DNA of 64,000 bases from Ptiloglossa arizonensis (taxonomy: Eukaryota; Arthropoda; Insecta; Hymenoptera; Colletidae), in contig NC_135055.1 in NCBI RefSeq assembly GCF_051014685.1, forward strand, positions 2,914,001 to 2,978,000, written 5' to 3'. The notes beneath the pieces are model-generated. The model did no database searches. It had not been told where the DNA came from and saw only the letters and a program-made list of their open reading frames with translations. A program made the position numbers and the translations under genes. The number at the start of each line of letters is the position of its first letter. Positions within the stretch are counted from its first letter, which is position 1. Shown in pieces: positions 1 through 12,641 of the stretch.

Positions 1-60
1 CCCAAGGGGCGTGGCGCAAGAAGAACGTTTCTTGACTCCGCCCATCTTGGAATGGTCAGG
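1..60. mobile_element. Fragment related to the left part of the TAGACGGGAGC MITE family, cut by the window edge
   Basis: GGGCGTGGCG followed after a short spacer by TTGACTCCGCCCA matches the left internal part of the elements at 1346 and 9771 (GAGGGCGTGGCG ... GACTCCGCCCA). The outer end lies outside the window. Confidence 0.5.
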
Positions 61-1345
61 CTTAGTAGGTTTGTTAATTTAGAAATAAGCCAAGCTACGT
101 GGTGGTCTGTGAGAAAGAACGATAGCTGACAAAGTTTACAAATCTCGGTTAGTTGTAGGCATTACAAAAGCCACAAATGTTAGAATGTTGCAAAATAAAT
201 CTTTCAAATTCTGGTTTATGGACACACGATGTCGTAGGATTGGTTTGCGGGGTAATAAACAACGGACACGGTTTAATAATACACAAATTTTATTTTATTC
301 ATTTTTTTTTCTTCCCGCAGAATCGAGGAAATCATTTGTTGAGAGAACAAAACCTCTGCAATACGAATAGCAGTTACAAGTAAATATGTACAATAATATA
401 TAAGTGGTTGCCTTTCATATTTTTTTTTTCCATTATCAACTGTTTTTCTGTTGTTTGTCTGGTATATTCCTACTTCTCGCACTGTTAATGATAATCGATA
501 ATGATAATCAATTAATTAATTAAGAATAATAATGATAATAATTATAAGAATCGTACTGAATTATATTAAGAATATTTCCATACGTTCACCTGGTAATGGA
601 GGTTCAATCGTAGGCATACCAATCGACCATCGAATCATGACAATTATTGACAAATTGATAGAACGTGCCTTTTAACCTGCTTCGCATTCCATTTCACCCT
701 CCCTATCTCTCCCCTGCCATCCCATTCTTCTCCCACGTTTCGTTTTCTCGCGTCTTCTACCCTCCCTCGTACCCAATACTCGCATTTTTTATATTTCGCC
801 GTTGTTTACCGTCTCTCTTTTACTTTTTAATTCAACCTCTCCCTTCGTCTCATGTGTCTTGTTCACACACGCGAGTTTTAGGCGTAGAATCCCCACCTAA
901 CGTAACGTCCCCCTCGCATTTGTTCGTCGTTCTTTTTTACTCTCTTCAAATATTTAGAACGCGTCATATTTCCTATCGTGCGCTATTATTCAACCCCCCG
1001 AAAAACCTTGTGAGTCCTCCTTCGCTTCACCCCTCCTTCGTTATTCTTCTTCCACTCCCCACCCACCCGACAAATTTTTTCTCCCCGCGACATCGTCGAA
1101 AATCATCCAAAGACCGCGCCGATGAGCACGCAACTGGCTCACATGTTACGATTGCCTGCAGTCGGTATAGTAAACGAACCTCCCCCCCCCCTTCTTTATT
1201 CGTCAAATTTTTTTCATCGGTTCGCTTTCTAAGATTAAGTCCACTAAGCGTTCCCTACCGTTGATTAAATGCTCATTGCGACAAGAGAGTTAAACGTGGC
1301 TCCTCTTCCCTTTTCGCTTATTTTCGTATAATCATCGTCTCGCTA
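61..1345. other. Non-coding, AT-rich then pyrimidine-rich on the plus strand
   Basis: 61-660 is AT-rich with TAAT/GATAAT runs. 665-1260 is strongly C/T-rich on the plus strand (purine-rich in the sense of the minus-strand gene). The open frames here come from that composition. No recognisable gene. Confidence 0.6.
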
Positions 1346-1765
1346 TAGACGGGAGCACGAGTGTTCTGTCTCCGAGGGAGGGGTAGAGGGCGTGGCGGGG
1401 AAGCATCTCGACTCCGCCCACTTCGACAATAACTCCACCCAATGACGTATCTGTGTCTATTTGGCTTGGTACTGAGTTGCACAAAAAAGTCTTCTCGTAT
1501 TCTTTTTCGGTAAATATTCAACGCGTTTCTTGAAAACCGAGCGAGTATTCGTTCTTGTTTACTGCTTTAGTTTCGATCTCTTACAAAAAGAAAAAAAACA
1601 ACGAGAAGATTTTCCGGGCAACTTAATAATTTTAAGTGCGTGTCTACCAAACAAGGTGACACTGTTTATACATATCCCTTGGTCGCGAACGTCACAAAGG
1701 CGGCGTCAAATACTCCAGCAAATAGAGTCCGCCCACCCGGGATAGATCTTTCGAGCTCCCGTCTA
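1346..1765. mobile_element. Non-autonomous TIR element, copy A (420 bp) with TA target duplication
   Basis: The left end TAGACGGGAGC and the right end GCTCCCGTCTA are exact inverted complements, each flanked by TA (1344-1345 and 1766-1767). Copy B at 9771-10065 has the same ends and shares internal blocks: CTCCGAGGG and GGGCGTGGCG on the left, and a right module with AAGGCGG. No transposase frame. TA duplication and short inverted ends suggest a Tc1/mariner-class MITE (inference). Confidence 0.7.
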
Positions 1766-2589
1766 TATCGTTCTCAGTGGTCCTGTTCACTCTCTCGCAC
1801 ACTAACCTTCGCTCTCGCTCGCTCGTTTAATTCTCCGCGCACCGTTTCGCGAAAATTTTCGTTGATCGTGAGCCATTCCTCCCTTTCGACCGACTTCCGC
1901 GTTCTCATCCTTTCACCTCACTGCCTACCCTTACTTTCTCAAGCCGTTTCTCGCGGTACTAACCCCTTCTAACTCCACCCCCTCCCAGCCCCTACCCACC
2001 CACCCACCCACCCAACCCCACCCCTCGAGGATCGTTCTGCAGGCTGCGCGTCTCGCCTCCTTTTCTGCCTCCTCTCTTCGCTACCCTCACCAAACCTGGG
2101 CCAGAGGGACTCTCCACTCACGACAGCTTTACGTGGCTCAACAACGACCGACAAAAGGACCGCACTTTTCGTCTGAAGGAGTATCGCCACGTGGCAATTA
2201 CGCGATTGCAACGTCGGCACCGTGAAACCTTTCTCCGTAGCTTTACCCTGCCCTCCTGTACTTTCTCATCAGTGTCTCTACCTCCAGCTTTATCCTCACC
2301 GTCTTCCCGTCAGTTTCGCATCGTTTCCAACCGTTTCGCGACGCTTAGAAGAAGCACCAAGCGTCAGTTTGCTTTTAGGCCAGGTCGCCGAGACTCGAAC
2401 CGTGCCTTCATTCCTGGTATCACGAGAAAAAGGTTGTGGATGTCCGGTTGTTGTTCCTCCGGATGGTCGGAGCGTCGGAAGGGTCTCGTATCGAGAAGGA
2501 CCCGACGACCGCATTATCCAGGAGAAAAACCGACGAGTCGCGAAGCCCTCTCCCGACGATCCTCGAGTCACACCGATATTGTTGGTTCA

Positions 2590-2592
<3 letters not shown>
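1766..2592. other. Polypyrimidine DNA with CCCA microsatellite
   Basis: C/T-rich on the plus strand with a (CCCA)n run at 1992-2015. Open frames on both strands overlap each other and have no recognisable protein content. No gene supported. Confidence 0.6.

Positions 2593-2636
<44 letters not shown>
2593..2636. repeat. (TC)n microsatellite
   Basis: About 22 TC units with one A interruption near the end. Confidence 0.95.
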
Positions 2637-3390
2637 GTCTCTTTACAACACCCCATCTTTCGTGAAATGTCTTTGTTTGTTATTTTTGTTTTGTTCTTTT
2701 TTTGTTTTTTGTTTTTTTTTTTTGGTTTTTTTTTTGTTGGTTCCTGAAAAGAAAAGCCCACCTCGCAATAATTAACGCGCGAACCCACCCCCTTGATAAT
2801 AGGTTCCGTCAACGCCTCGTTACGATCGTCCCGGTACGTTCTTTTTTTTTATTTTTGTCATTAAATAGTAATCATCTAAACAATGAAAGCGGCAAAATGT
2901 CTCGAGGAAAAAGGTGTCCCTGAGCGCGACGGAAGGAGACGACGACGACACACGCTTCTTTGGGAGGGAGAGAAAAAAAAAACCGAGACCGTTTTTTTGT
3001 CGCTCTTCGTCGTCCTCGTCCCTTTCACGCCCATAATTATTAGCCGCACCTGCACAGGACTGCGCGCGACACACGTCCAAGCCGAGATAAAAAGGAGTAT
3101 CCGTTATCGACGATTTCACGGATAGCTTGTGTTTTCCGCTGTACTATCTTCTTTACCGGTTCGTTTTGTACGCTATCGTGTTTCCCTTCGGGAAGAAAAT
3201 GGCGCGCGAAACGAGTCTTCCGCGTTCTCAGTCACAAAAATGTGTAATGGGGGCTTGGTGTGTTTTGTATGCGTGATGCGTCCTGCGCAGGTATTCCGTA
3301 AAAAGAGGGACGCTCTTCTCAAAAAGTTGCATCATGTGAAATCGCATCAACTAAGTTCCTATGTTCCTTTAAATCCTTATTACAAGTACG
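2637..3390. other. Non-coding, T-rich tract then mixed sequence
   Basis: 2695-2740 is almost pure T/G (TTTTTGTTTTTTG runs). The rest is unique sequence with short frames only. A frame opens at 3129 and runs into the AGT satellite, but nothing in its 80-residue non-repeat part is recognisable. Confidence 0.5.
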
Positions 3391-4183
<793 letters not shown>

Positions 4184-5691
4184 GTTTTTCTCATTTTTTT
4201 ATTCGTTTTTATGATTTAAGCATTTTTTTATCTTTTAGTTTTCTGGTTCTGATAATCTAATAGACATCTAAAAATAACACCCATTTTTTTCATTATTATT
4301 TCATATTTGTATCTTCTTATCTTTCTTTTTTTATTTTTATTTTAGTTTATCGATCAAGTATTACTTAAAGATTCCTTAAACGTTAGACTGAGGGCCGCGT
4401 GATACGCACTGCGGGCTCGAGCGGGCCCCGAGACGTCAGGGGGACCGGTTGGTGACGGGGGGTTGATCGTCGTCGAGTTCGATTTTAAAAAGCGTCGGTT
4501 TCACGATCGTGCACAAAATACGTGCTGCGTCGAAAATACGCATCGTTGATTGGAGATTTAGAACGGGAAGTTCGGACGAACGTCCTCGAGGATTCGATCG
4601 AACGACTCGACGATCCCGACGCTTCCTCACGACCCCCTCGAGCCCAGAAATCAACGCAGCTTGCATACCACTGTTGAATTACATCTTACATTTATTTCTA
4701 GCGGCTGGAGTAACAAGTTTTTTATTTTTGTCATTCGTTTTGTCAGCTCAATACTGCATCATTTCATATTGCTGCTGTTGTGATCTGTACCCGAACCGTC
4801 ATTTACAATAAACCCTTCCACGCATGCACATTCTTCCCCCGTACCCTCTGTTCCCTCGCTCTCTCATCTCCTCGCACGTGTCTTCTGGCTTTCTTATATG
4901 CGTCGGTGCATCGATCTTCCACGTTACGCCCCCAATTCCTTCTCCTTCTACTCCTCCTCTTCTCAACTGGCCCGAAATCCGTTATTTAAATTTCTTCCAC
5001 AATACCCCCGCTCCTACACCCTCTTCGTTCCGGCTTCCCGTATTTTCCCTTTCGTGTTAATTTTAATATCACATTTTCATGGGAACAGACTGGCCCGATA
5101 TATTTGAAACGGAACCCGGATGTGCGGATGTGGACTAATCGGTGACTGCACGTGACCGATCTAAAATTTTCGTTTTTCGAACCGAAGCGCTCGACGAGAC
5201 GGACATTTGAAAAAAAGTGATTACAAATTTTGAATTTCGTAACAGCCAAAAGTATACTTAACGGGATGTTTTTCTTTTTAGATTCAATATTGATTTTTCT
5301 CGAATCGTCAGTGTCGTTAGACAAGTCCAAGAACAGGGGATAACTAACTACGAAGGTAGTTTGAGGATACTCGAGCATCCCGTCGGATTTTTTCGTTTTT
5401 TTCTTTAAAAAACATTGACCGTTTTTCGCAATCACACCTCAGTTTCGTTTGATTTCAATATTCACCTGTTTGTATTTTCGTTTCCCGTTCACTTCGAGCG
5501 GAAAAGCACGCTGCAATATATCGGGCGAGTGTGTCCCTGTTAATATATAGAATACATACATCTTTATCTCGCTACAAGGTACTACGAACCCAGATCAAAA
5601 CGATAAATCCATCGTTTTATGAGATATACGGCACGTACAACGACTGGATGGCAACGACGAAACGAAACGAAAATAACGAGACAAAATGAAG
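4184..5691. other. Non-coding stretch, mixed composition
   Basis: AT-rich to 4380, then CpG-rich at 4390-4670 (GATCG/TCGA-rich), pyrimidine-rich at 4810-5060, then AT-rich. Competing short frames on both strands at 4436-4811 have no recognisable motif. Confidence 0.5.
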
Positions 5692-5717
5692 AAAAAAAAA
5701 AAAAAAAAAAAAAAAAA
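5692..5717. repeat. Poly(A) tract, 26 A
   Basis: Uninterrupted A26 followed by A-rich sequence. No target-site duplication or retroelement body seen upstream. Confidence 0.9.
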
Positions 5718-7648
5718 TAGAAAAAAACAAGAGAAAAGAAAAGAAAAGGAATATAACTTACGAAGGTGCGTTCATCAACAATCTACACGTTCAGGAGACA
5801 TTCATCGTTAATCACTTAATGAAACTTCTTATTTTGTAAAACGTTAATTATGTTTGCTCGTTATCCCTCCCGCAACGACCCTTTCTAAACAGGTCTCATT
5901 TTTACTTTGTAGACGTTTGAGTGTAATTTATGTTATTATTATTATTATTATTTTTTTGTTCATTTTTTTTCTCTGTATGTGTGTGGTTGTATATGTGTGT
6001 ATGTGTTATTTTTTTTTTTTTTAATTTTTGGTTTGCTTTGTGGTGGTTCCCTCGTTTAGCCCGTATGGTTTCTCTCGGTTTTCCTTAATTCGTTTATCAT
6101 CCTATCATTCCGCTGCCCCGGTTCCCCCATTCCCTACTCCGAAACATAAAACAAAAAAAAAAAAAAAAAAAACACCTCGTCGCTGGACGAATGATTCGCG
6201 CGACGTGAATCGAAAGATTCCGATCGCTGTCTGTCGAATAGTCAACGGCGTAGTCTCTCGTGCGAAATGTCGCCCACCTTCGCCACTCTTTTATGTCCCC
6301 CCCACCGCTTCCCTTGCTCATGGTTGACGAACGACAGTCAACACGTGTCCCACGGTATTCATCGTAACGCCGAAAATAATTACGAGCGGATACAACGCGA
6401 CGATTAATCAACTCGGCGTGTCTTTCGTCGAGTGAACCCGCCCTACTCTAGCTGTGTCCAGCGACTGGATCGTCGATGGAGTCAGCTGATCGATAGAAAT
6501 TCCAAATCGATGCGCGCGTGATCTACGGTTTCGCAATACAGAGGAAAGATACGCAAAAGATATACAAAGAAACATAAAAAAAAAAAAAAAAAAAAAAAAT
6601 AGAAGAAAGAAACAAGAGAAAAGAAATGCTCTCATTGATACAAAAGTGAATATCGATTAGGAGAAATTTTCACGACGCAACAACGCCCGTCTCGAGCTAA
6701 ATTCCCGTTAAATTCGTGCATACTTCTTTCCCTGCCCCCTTGAAGATTCATCGAAAGACGAACAAATACAATAAATTACGCAAAAAGAAAGACCAATGAC
6801 AATTGAGCCGTAGGATCGTGTCAAAACGAAAACATGGAAACGCGAATGTGAAGTGCCGGTCGAAGGAGGCGATTTATACGTCCATGGAAAAGATCTCCTC
6901 CCGTTAGAAACGATCGCCATCGCGATCGAAGGCCCGAGCTTTGTAAAAAAAACACAGGCGTGGATCTTTTCGGGCGTCAGGTCAACCCAAATCCCACCGA
7001 TTTATATTTGATGTGTCGGCCGCGGTAAATCTTCTGCAACAACCAATATGATTGCGTTTCACTATAGATAAGGTCGATTGTTGATACAACAACGACATGC
7101 GGGAGTATCATTACGTTTAATATTAAAAAGTCGCGGCTTGCCTTGCTGAAAATATTTCATTCGGCTTGGTCGCTCTTTTGGTGGGATTGTGGGTCTAACC
7201 GTTGCCACTCGATTCTTGTTCACCGCATTCGTTCTCGCTGCGTCGTTAGACCAACTCCTCCTTTTTCAGAACCGCCCCCTTCTTTTGCGCGTTGGCTGTC
7301 GTTCGTATCCCACGAGATCGTTTCACCCCCACCCCCCCTCCCTACCGCATCCAATTTAACCCGATCATCGTTTTTCGTCGCCGATCATTCAATTTCTACA
7401 ATGCTCCCTTCTCGAAGATCGTATGTCATCGTGTTCGTCGAAGCGCGTTTACTGTCGAGTGCCGGAGAGGCCTGTCCATGGAAGTGATTACGATTGTGAA
7501 AGGAATGCTACACAACACCGCCTGTGAGATACGCTTTCCATGTGTCTTGGCACAGCTTTGAGCACGGATGTACAATTCTGGTGGGGTTACCACGAGGTAA
7601 AGTGAGCGTTTCGAACACCATCTGTCGGTTGCGTTCGCTAAACCGATA
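5718..7648. other. Non-coding with several A/T homopolymers
   Basis: (TTA)n at about 5933-5951, T12 at 6010-6022, A18 at about 6153-6170 and an A-run at 6576-6599. The remainder is unique sequence without a supported gene. Confidence 0.5.
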
Positions 7649-7915
7649 GATGACGCTTCTCTGTGGATCTCGCTCGGTCGTGGGCGTTACTAAGGCGGTG
7701 TTCAAAGTTCCGACGAATCGAAAGGCCGCATTCCTTTCAAAACCGAGCAACTGATCTCCACTCTACGTTTGTGTGTTAGGAAGTAATCTAGATTCAACGC
7801 CGCCCAAACAGATGTCGCTCTTTGTAGCCATAGTGTGCGTTACGAAGGCGGAGTAAAACAATACCGACCAATAGGATCCCGCATTCCTTCCAGGACGGAT
7901 CTCTCTAGCTCCCAC
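7649..7915. mobile_element. Two degenerate right-end modules of the TAGACGGGAGC family, 162 bp apart
   Basis: Segments starting GATGACGCTT (7649) and GATGTCGCTC (7811) share GCGTTAC.AAGGCGG, then CCGCATTCCTTC, and end near GATCTC...CTCC. The same module occurs before the right ends at 1765 and 10065. The second copy ends AGCTCCCACGAGTAC, a decayed form of the AGCTCCCGTCTATAC terminus. Confidence 0.55.
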
Positions 7916-9309
7916 GAGTACTTATTCGTTTCGCAGTTCACAGGCGCGCTCATCGAGGGTACCCTCTGCGAGAAAACTCTCCAAATGTTCTCCAAAACAC
8001 GGATTTAGGTTTGCACCAACCGTTGAAATCGTTCTACCCCGACGGGTTAACGTTTGTTTTTATTTTCGTGTTTATTTTTCTTACAAACTAACGCCGTTTA
8101 AACCGTTTTTTTTTTTTTTTTTTTTTTTTTTTTCAAGAGATCACTCGTTACGTTTGGTAATCAGTCTATCTGGTCTGCGTAAACCTAGCCCACGAATCTC
8201 TTCTCGCGACAACGCGCGTCCCCGCCCCCGCCCCCTCCCCCCCATCCCTTGCTTATTCGATCCGAGAGCGTCACGGTCGTTCCTGCGGTCGTCCTGTTAC
8301 ACGAAGAGTCTCGAATCTCTGTCCCACGAACGATACTCTCATCGATCGTGCAAATCGTGGACGCGATTCCGTGAATGATGCGCGCAATTTCGTCCACCGA
8401 ACCGTCAACGATCCGGTTCATCGTCGATCGGTGATCAAGGAGGTGCCAGTACACCCCCCTGAACGAGTCCCGATCGTTTCGGCAAACGGACAGCTGGTGA
8501 CCTCAACAACCCGTTGGGTTATGATAGCGGAGCTCCACTCGAACCGCAAAGTGGAAACTCGGTGCCCTATCTAGACAGTTGATCACTGGAGTCACCGGCC
8601 ATTGTGTAACAGGCGTTATTCCGTTGCATCGGTAGCGGAGGATCGATCGATTTCCCTCTCGGAGCTCTTTGGACCCTTGTACGACCTTATTCCCTTCCAA
8701 AAACGTTATCTCGTACGACGTTTCCCCTTAATTGGCTCTCTTTTTCTGTCTACGCTCTCTTATTACGCGCGCAGGAACACTGTTCCCCGTTTATCGCATG
8801 TCACACGCTTCCTCGCACATCCCCGAACCCCCCGTATAACACTCCCCCCCGCCCCCAAAACCCTGACCCATTACAACCACGGTCTGCGTACGCCGTTTTA
8901 CGTTGTCGTTCCCTCAACGCAAAGAAAGTGGCGTTGTTGCAAAAGAAACGCAATCTCACGTAACAACGACAGGTGGTACAGCCTCGAAACGCCCAACGAG
9001 GGACTTACAGAATTTGTACTCTTTGAATGTGTATTACAATGAAACGATGTTTTTTTTTTTTTTTTTTTACGTTTACTTATACCATAAGATAATAAGAATT
9101 ATTTTCGCCGCCCTTCGCGGCACTCAGAGGGTTTTCTCTCCTTAATTACAGTGTCACGTTAGCGTGCACGCGCGCGCACGACTGTTTAACGTATACGTGT
9201 TTCTTTCGTATTTTTTTTTTTTTTCTTTTTTGGCGTTTTAACTTATTTTGTGTTTCGTTCTTCGCGATGATCGTGTTACCTGCGTGTATTGAAATGTGTC
9301 TCTCTCTCT
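7916..9309. other. Non-coding with T28 tract
   Basis: T28 at 8106-8133, C-rich spots at 8220-8245 and 8840-8860, and T18 near 9050. Frames on both strands are short and unrecognised. Confidence 0.5.
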
Positions 9310-9395
9310 CTGTGTGTGTGTGCGCGCGTTTCTATGAATGAATGTATGTAGGTATGCATGCATGTACATATGTGTGCGCGCGCGCGCGTGTATGT
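9310..9395. repeat. Alternating purine-pyrimidine tract (Z-DNA-prone)
   Basis: (TG)n(CG)n at 9310-9328, then 9352-9395 alternates purine and pyrimidine without a break for 44 bp, including GCGCGCGCGCG. This is the classical sequence pattern for left-handed DNA. Confidence 0.85.
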
Positions 9396-9770
9396 TTGTG
9401 TGCGGTGTTTGTGGTCTTACACTAGCTGTGTACTTTTTTTTTCGATTTTGTTTTCGTCCCTTTTACTCCTCGGCGCGTAATGAAGTGGTTGACGTGTATA
9501 ATGTACGTGTGTGTACTTCTCTCGTGGAAAGTTCTTCTGTATTTTTTTTTCTGCAGCTCGGTTAATTAAAACCGCAGGGCTCCCGAAGAAATTCGTCGAC
9601 GCGAGTTCGTTCGCAATTAACCGCCTTTTGTTCCCTCCTCGCCCAGAAGGAGCGAGCGATCCCTTCGGGTTTCACCCCTCGTCCCTGATTTCGCCAATAC
9701 GATACGCGCGGTAGACGTTCGTCCGGATTGACTGGTTTTTTTCCATCTTTCTGCGGGTGCAGATCGGGTA

Positions 9771-10065
9771 TAGACGGGACCGTGAGCGTTCTGCCTCCGA
9801 GGGCGTGGCGTAACCGGACACGCCTCCCTGACTCCGCCCACCACGGCGTTGGCACGGCCCAGCGACATATCGGCGCGCTCGTGATATCAGAAAGGGGTCA
9901 AAGTACGCGCGCTGTCTCCTTTCGAGGCACGATACATCGGCCAATGGATGACCTTGGTTATAAAACTCACGTGTATTCGCAAACGTTACAAGGGCGGAGC
10001 CAAATATTCCGATTTACCGCCAAATACACCGCCCAACCGTGACAGATGTTTCAAGCTCCCGTCTA
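9771..10065. mobile_element. Non-autonomous TIR element, copy B (295 bp) with TA target duplication
   Basis: Left TAGACGGGA and right TCCCGTCTA, flanked by TA at 9769-9770 and 10066-10067. It shares TTCTGCCTCCGAGGG, GGCGTGGCG and GACTCCGCCCA with copy A, and the right-end AAGGGCGGAG module. No coding capacity. Confidence 0.7.
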
Positions 10066-10415
10066 TACACGGTTCCCTCATTTTTCTTCGCTACTTGAAG
10101 ATTTTTGTTCTTTTTTCCATTTTTTTTTTCTTTTTCTTAATCCGCGCCCGCGATCGCGAGCAACAAACGCGACGCGGGCGAGCGGTTCTCGTCGCGCAAC
10201 TCGCGTCGAAACCCGGCTCGCCAACGTCGACCGATAATAACACAGTTTCTCGATCGATCGTCTCGTACGACAACGATCTTTCTCTCCCCCCGGTTCGCGT
10301 TGGAGGCAATCGATCGAGAACCATAAATAAATTCTTGGAACCAAAAGCGTAAAAACGTGGGCGCTCTAAATTTGTCACCGCGCGCTACTATTCGCGCACG
10401 ACGACGAATTGTGCA

Positions 10416-10419
<4 letters not shown>

Positions 10420-10466
<47 letters not shown>

Positions 10467-10467
10467 G
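10420..10467. repeat. (CT)n microsatellite
   Basis: About 23 CT units with one TTT interruption. Confidence 0.95.
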
Positions 10468-11266
10468 TCATAGGATCGAATATTCCTCCGAGGATCGGAA
10501 CGACGAACGTTCCCGAATTTTTTTTCTTTTGTTCTCAAGGGGGGCGACAAAGTCGACGTCGCATTAGCCCGCGACGCGTCGGCGTTTCAACGTAATAAAC
10601 GAGACACGGTGGCTCTTGTAACCCGAAACGAAAAGAAAAAAAAAAACGAAACAATAAAAAGATCGCAAGAATATATGCCCGCTCCGCCGGACGAGCCCCC
10701 GGGGAAAAGAAAAAAAAAAAAAAAAAAAAGAAAAAAAAAGAAACGAGGCGGAGCGGGAACACACAGCGGCGGCGACAACAACAACGTTCTGCAAATCGAA
10801 AAAGTACGACAAAGAGTTTCTAGATCCTTTGGTCCGTTCGTTCGGGGTGCGCGCATCCCTTGAAACTCGTCACGGGGAAACGAGGCTTGCTTCTCGATCG
10901 AGCGGAGGAGATCGACGACGATGTGATCCGCGACCGGTGTACAAATCGTCGTTGAAGCTCTCGCGACGATTGCACGATCGAGATCGTCGGCGAAGCTGCT
11001 CCGAGAATCTCGTGTTCGATCGTTCGGAGAAAGGTTCGCGTGCCGTTTCCGATCGATCATCGTCGATCGAGATCGTCTCCCCGCGATCGTTTCCGGGGTG
11101 TCCCGGCCGAGAAAGAAACGCTTGGAATCCGCCCGATTCTTAATTCTACCGTTACCGATTTGTCTTATTTACTCGCTTACACCGTGCCCCAGGCTTCCAA
11201 TAAATTTGGTCTCCCTTTAAAAATATGTACAATACTCGTCGGCACTCGACAATTTACACGCCGTAT

Positions 11267-11301
11267 TCTCTCTCTCTCTCTCTCTCGCTCTCTCTTTCTC
11301 T

Positions 11302-11365
<64 letters not shown>

Positions 11366-11372
11366 CGCTCTC
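11267..11372. repeat. (TC)n microsatellite, about 100 bp
   Basis: Long homopyrimidine mirror repeat with a few CG and C interruptions. Confidence 0.95.
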
Positions 11373-12289
11373 GACCGCTTCACACGCCCGCTCATTCGCG
11401 CTTCTTTCTCGACCTGACGATTTCCCGGGCTCTCGACGCGTTCTCTTCCGTTACGTCGCGAGGGTGGTTTCTTCTCTAACGTTTTCTTCCTCGTCGGCAC
11501 TGCTCGGTTTCGTTAATTGCCGCAACGACATTGTTCTCACTCTCTCCCTTCTCCTCCTCCTCCTCCTCCTCGCTGTACGTTTCCGTTTCCCGTTTTCCCG
11601 GCGTCGTCGCGAGGTTGTTCGCAATTTTTCCCCCGTTCTCCGCGAGTAGACCACCCGCTCGCGAGATCTTTTGCGCGCTGGACACCGGCACTCGGTGCCT
11701 CCTCAAAATGTCCCACGAATTGGCGCGTCCCGCGGACAGACGGGGGATCCATCGTGCGCGCGAGCCGATGTTTCGCACGCCCCGATGAGTTTCTCCTTCT
11801 TTCGTACTTGTGTCGTTCTTCCACGTTCCCTCCCCCCCCCCTCCCCCTCCCGTTTCTTTCGCCGCAGCTCCACCCCGCACACCGGTACCATTCTTCTTCG
11901 TTTTCTGTTCCATCCGCTTCTTCGTCTTCTTTCGCGCCCTCAAGTGCTCTTCCTCCGCTTTCTTCCGCCGCCACCGCGCCATCTCTTTGTCTGTAAATAG
12001 CCCAGAGGTACGGACGTGAGAATTTATTTGTCGAGGATCTGTTGCTGTTTTATTCCCTTTGCCCGCGACCACCCATTCCTCGACAAGCCGCGAGGAAAGG
12101 GAACAGGGATTTACATTCGACGCGTTTTCGGTAAACCTGGTGTCTATAAATATCTGCCCTTTGGAGTAATTACCACGAAAATGTAAGCTTCGACATTTTT
12201 TTTTTTTTTTTTTTTGTTAGAAACCTGATTACGCGAGAAATATTACCGATGTACCGTAAAATAATTTGGTTCTCTTTTACGATTAACTA

Positions 12290-12433
12290 TTGGGTTGATC
12301 GGAAAGTCATTTCGTTTTTTTTTCTTTTTTTTTTGGTGAAAATGAAACACGATTTTTTTAGAGTGTACAGACATTTTATTAAATTATATATTTTTCATTT
12401 TGGAAAACGAAATCACTTTCTTGAACAACCCGA
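12290..12433 (+). mobile_element. Mariner-like MITE, copy 1
   Basis: Left end TTGGGTTGATCGGAAAGTCA, right end a complement ending CAACCCGA, with TA on both sides (12288-12289, 12434-12435). The internal sequence GAAAATGAAACACGA ... AAACATTTTATTAAATTATA is shared with the other copies. Too short for a transposase. Confidence 0.85.
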
Positions 12434-12486
12434 TACAACAGACGCGAGAGGAGTCTTCTGATAATTTCGATGTATCGAATAATACT

Positions 12487-12641
12487 GTCCGTGACAAGAA
12501 GGCAAACGAATGTTTACATTCTCAATCTAGTTTCTTTGCCATCCTTGGCTAATAGTGACAATGCGTGCGATGATAGGGGAATTGGTTGAATTGTAAACTA
12601 GAGTGGGAATGTAAACACTCGTTTGCCTTCTTGTCGTGGAC
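12487..12641. repeat. 155-bp inverted-repeat hairpin with about 47-bp arms
   Basis: The left arm from GTCC.GACAAGAAGGCAAACGA (12487-12533) pairs with the right arm ending TCGTTTGCCTTCTTGTC.GGAC (12595-12641), with about six mismatches. The loop is about 60 bp. It lies 53 bp from mariner copy 1. It could be a MITE of another family or a source of hairpin small RNA. No clear target duplication. Confidence 0.8.

Larger units (their letters stand above)
10066..12289. other. CpG-rich non-coding stretch with CT and CTC microsatellites
   Basis: Contains (CT)n at 10420-10467 and 11267-11372, an A/G homopurine run at 10706-10742, (CTC)n at 11551-11571, C/T-rich DNA to about 12000 and T20 near 12202. 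10880-11100 is dense in GATCGA/TCGTCG words. Many overlapping frames on both strands reflect CG-rich composition. No recognisable gene. Confidence 0.55.

Noticed and set aside
9562..9944. Overlapping 83-97-codon minus frames
   Set aside because: They overlap the inverted-repeat element at 9771-10065 and its CG-rich flank. No protein motif.
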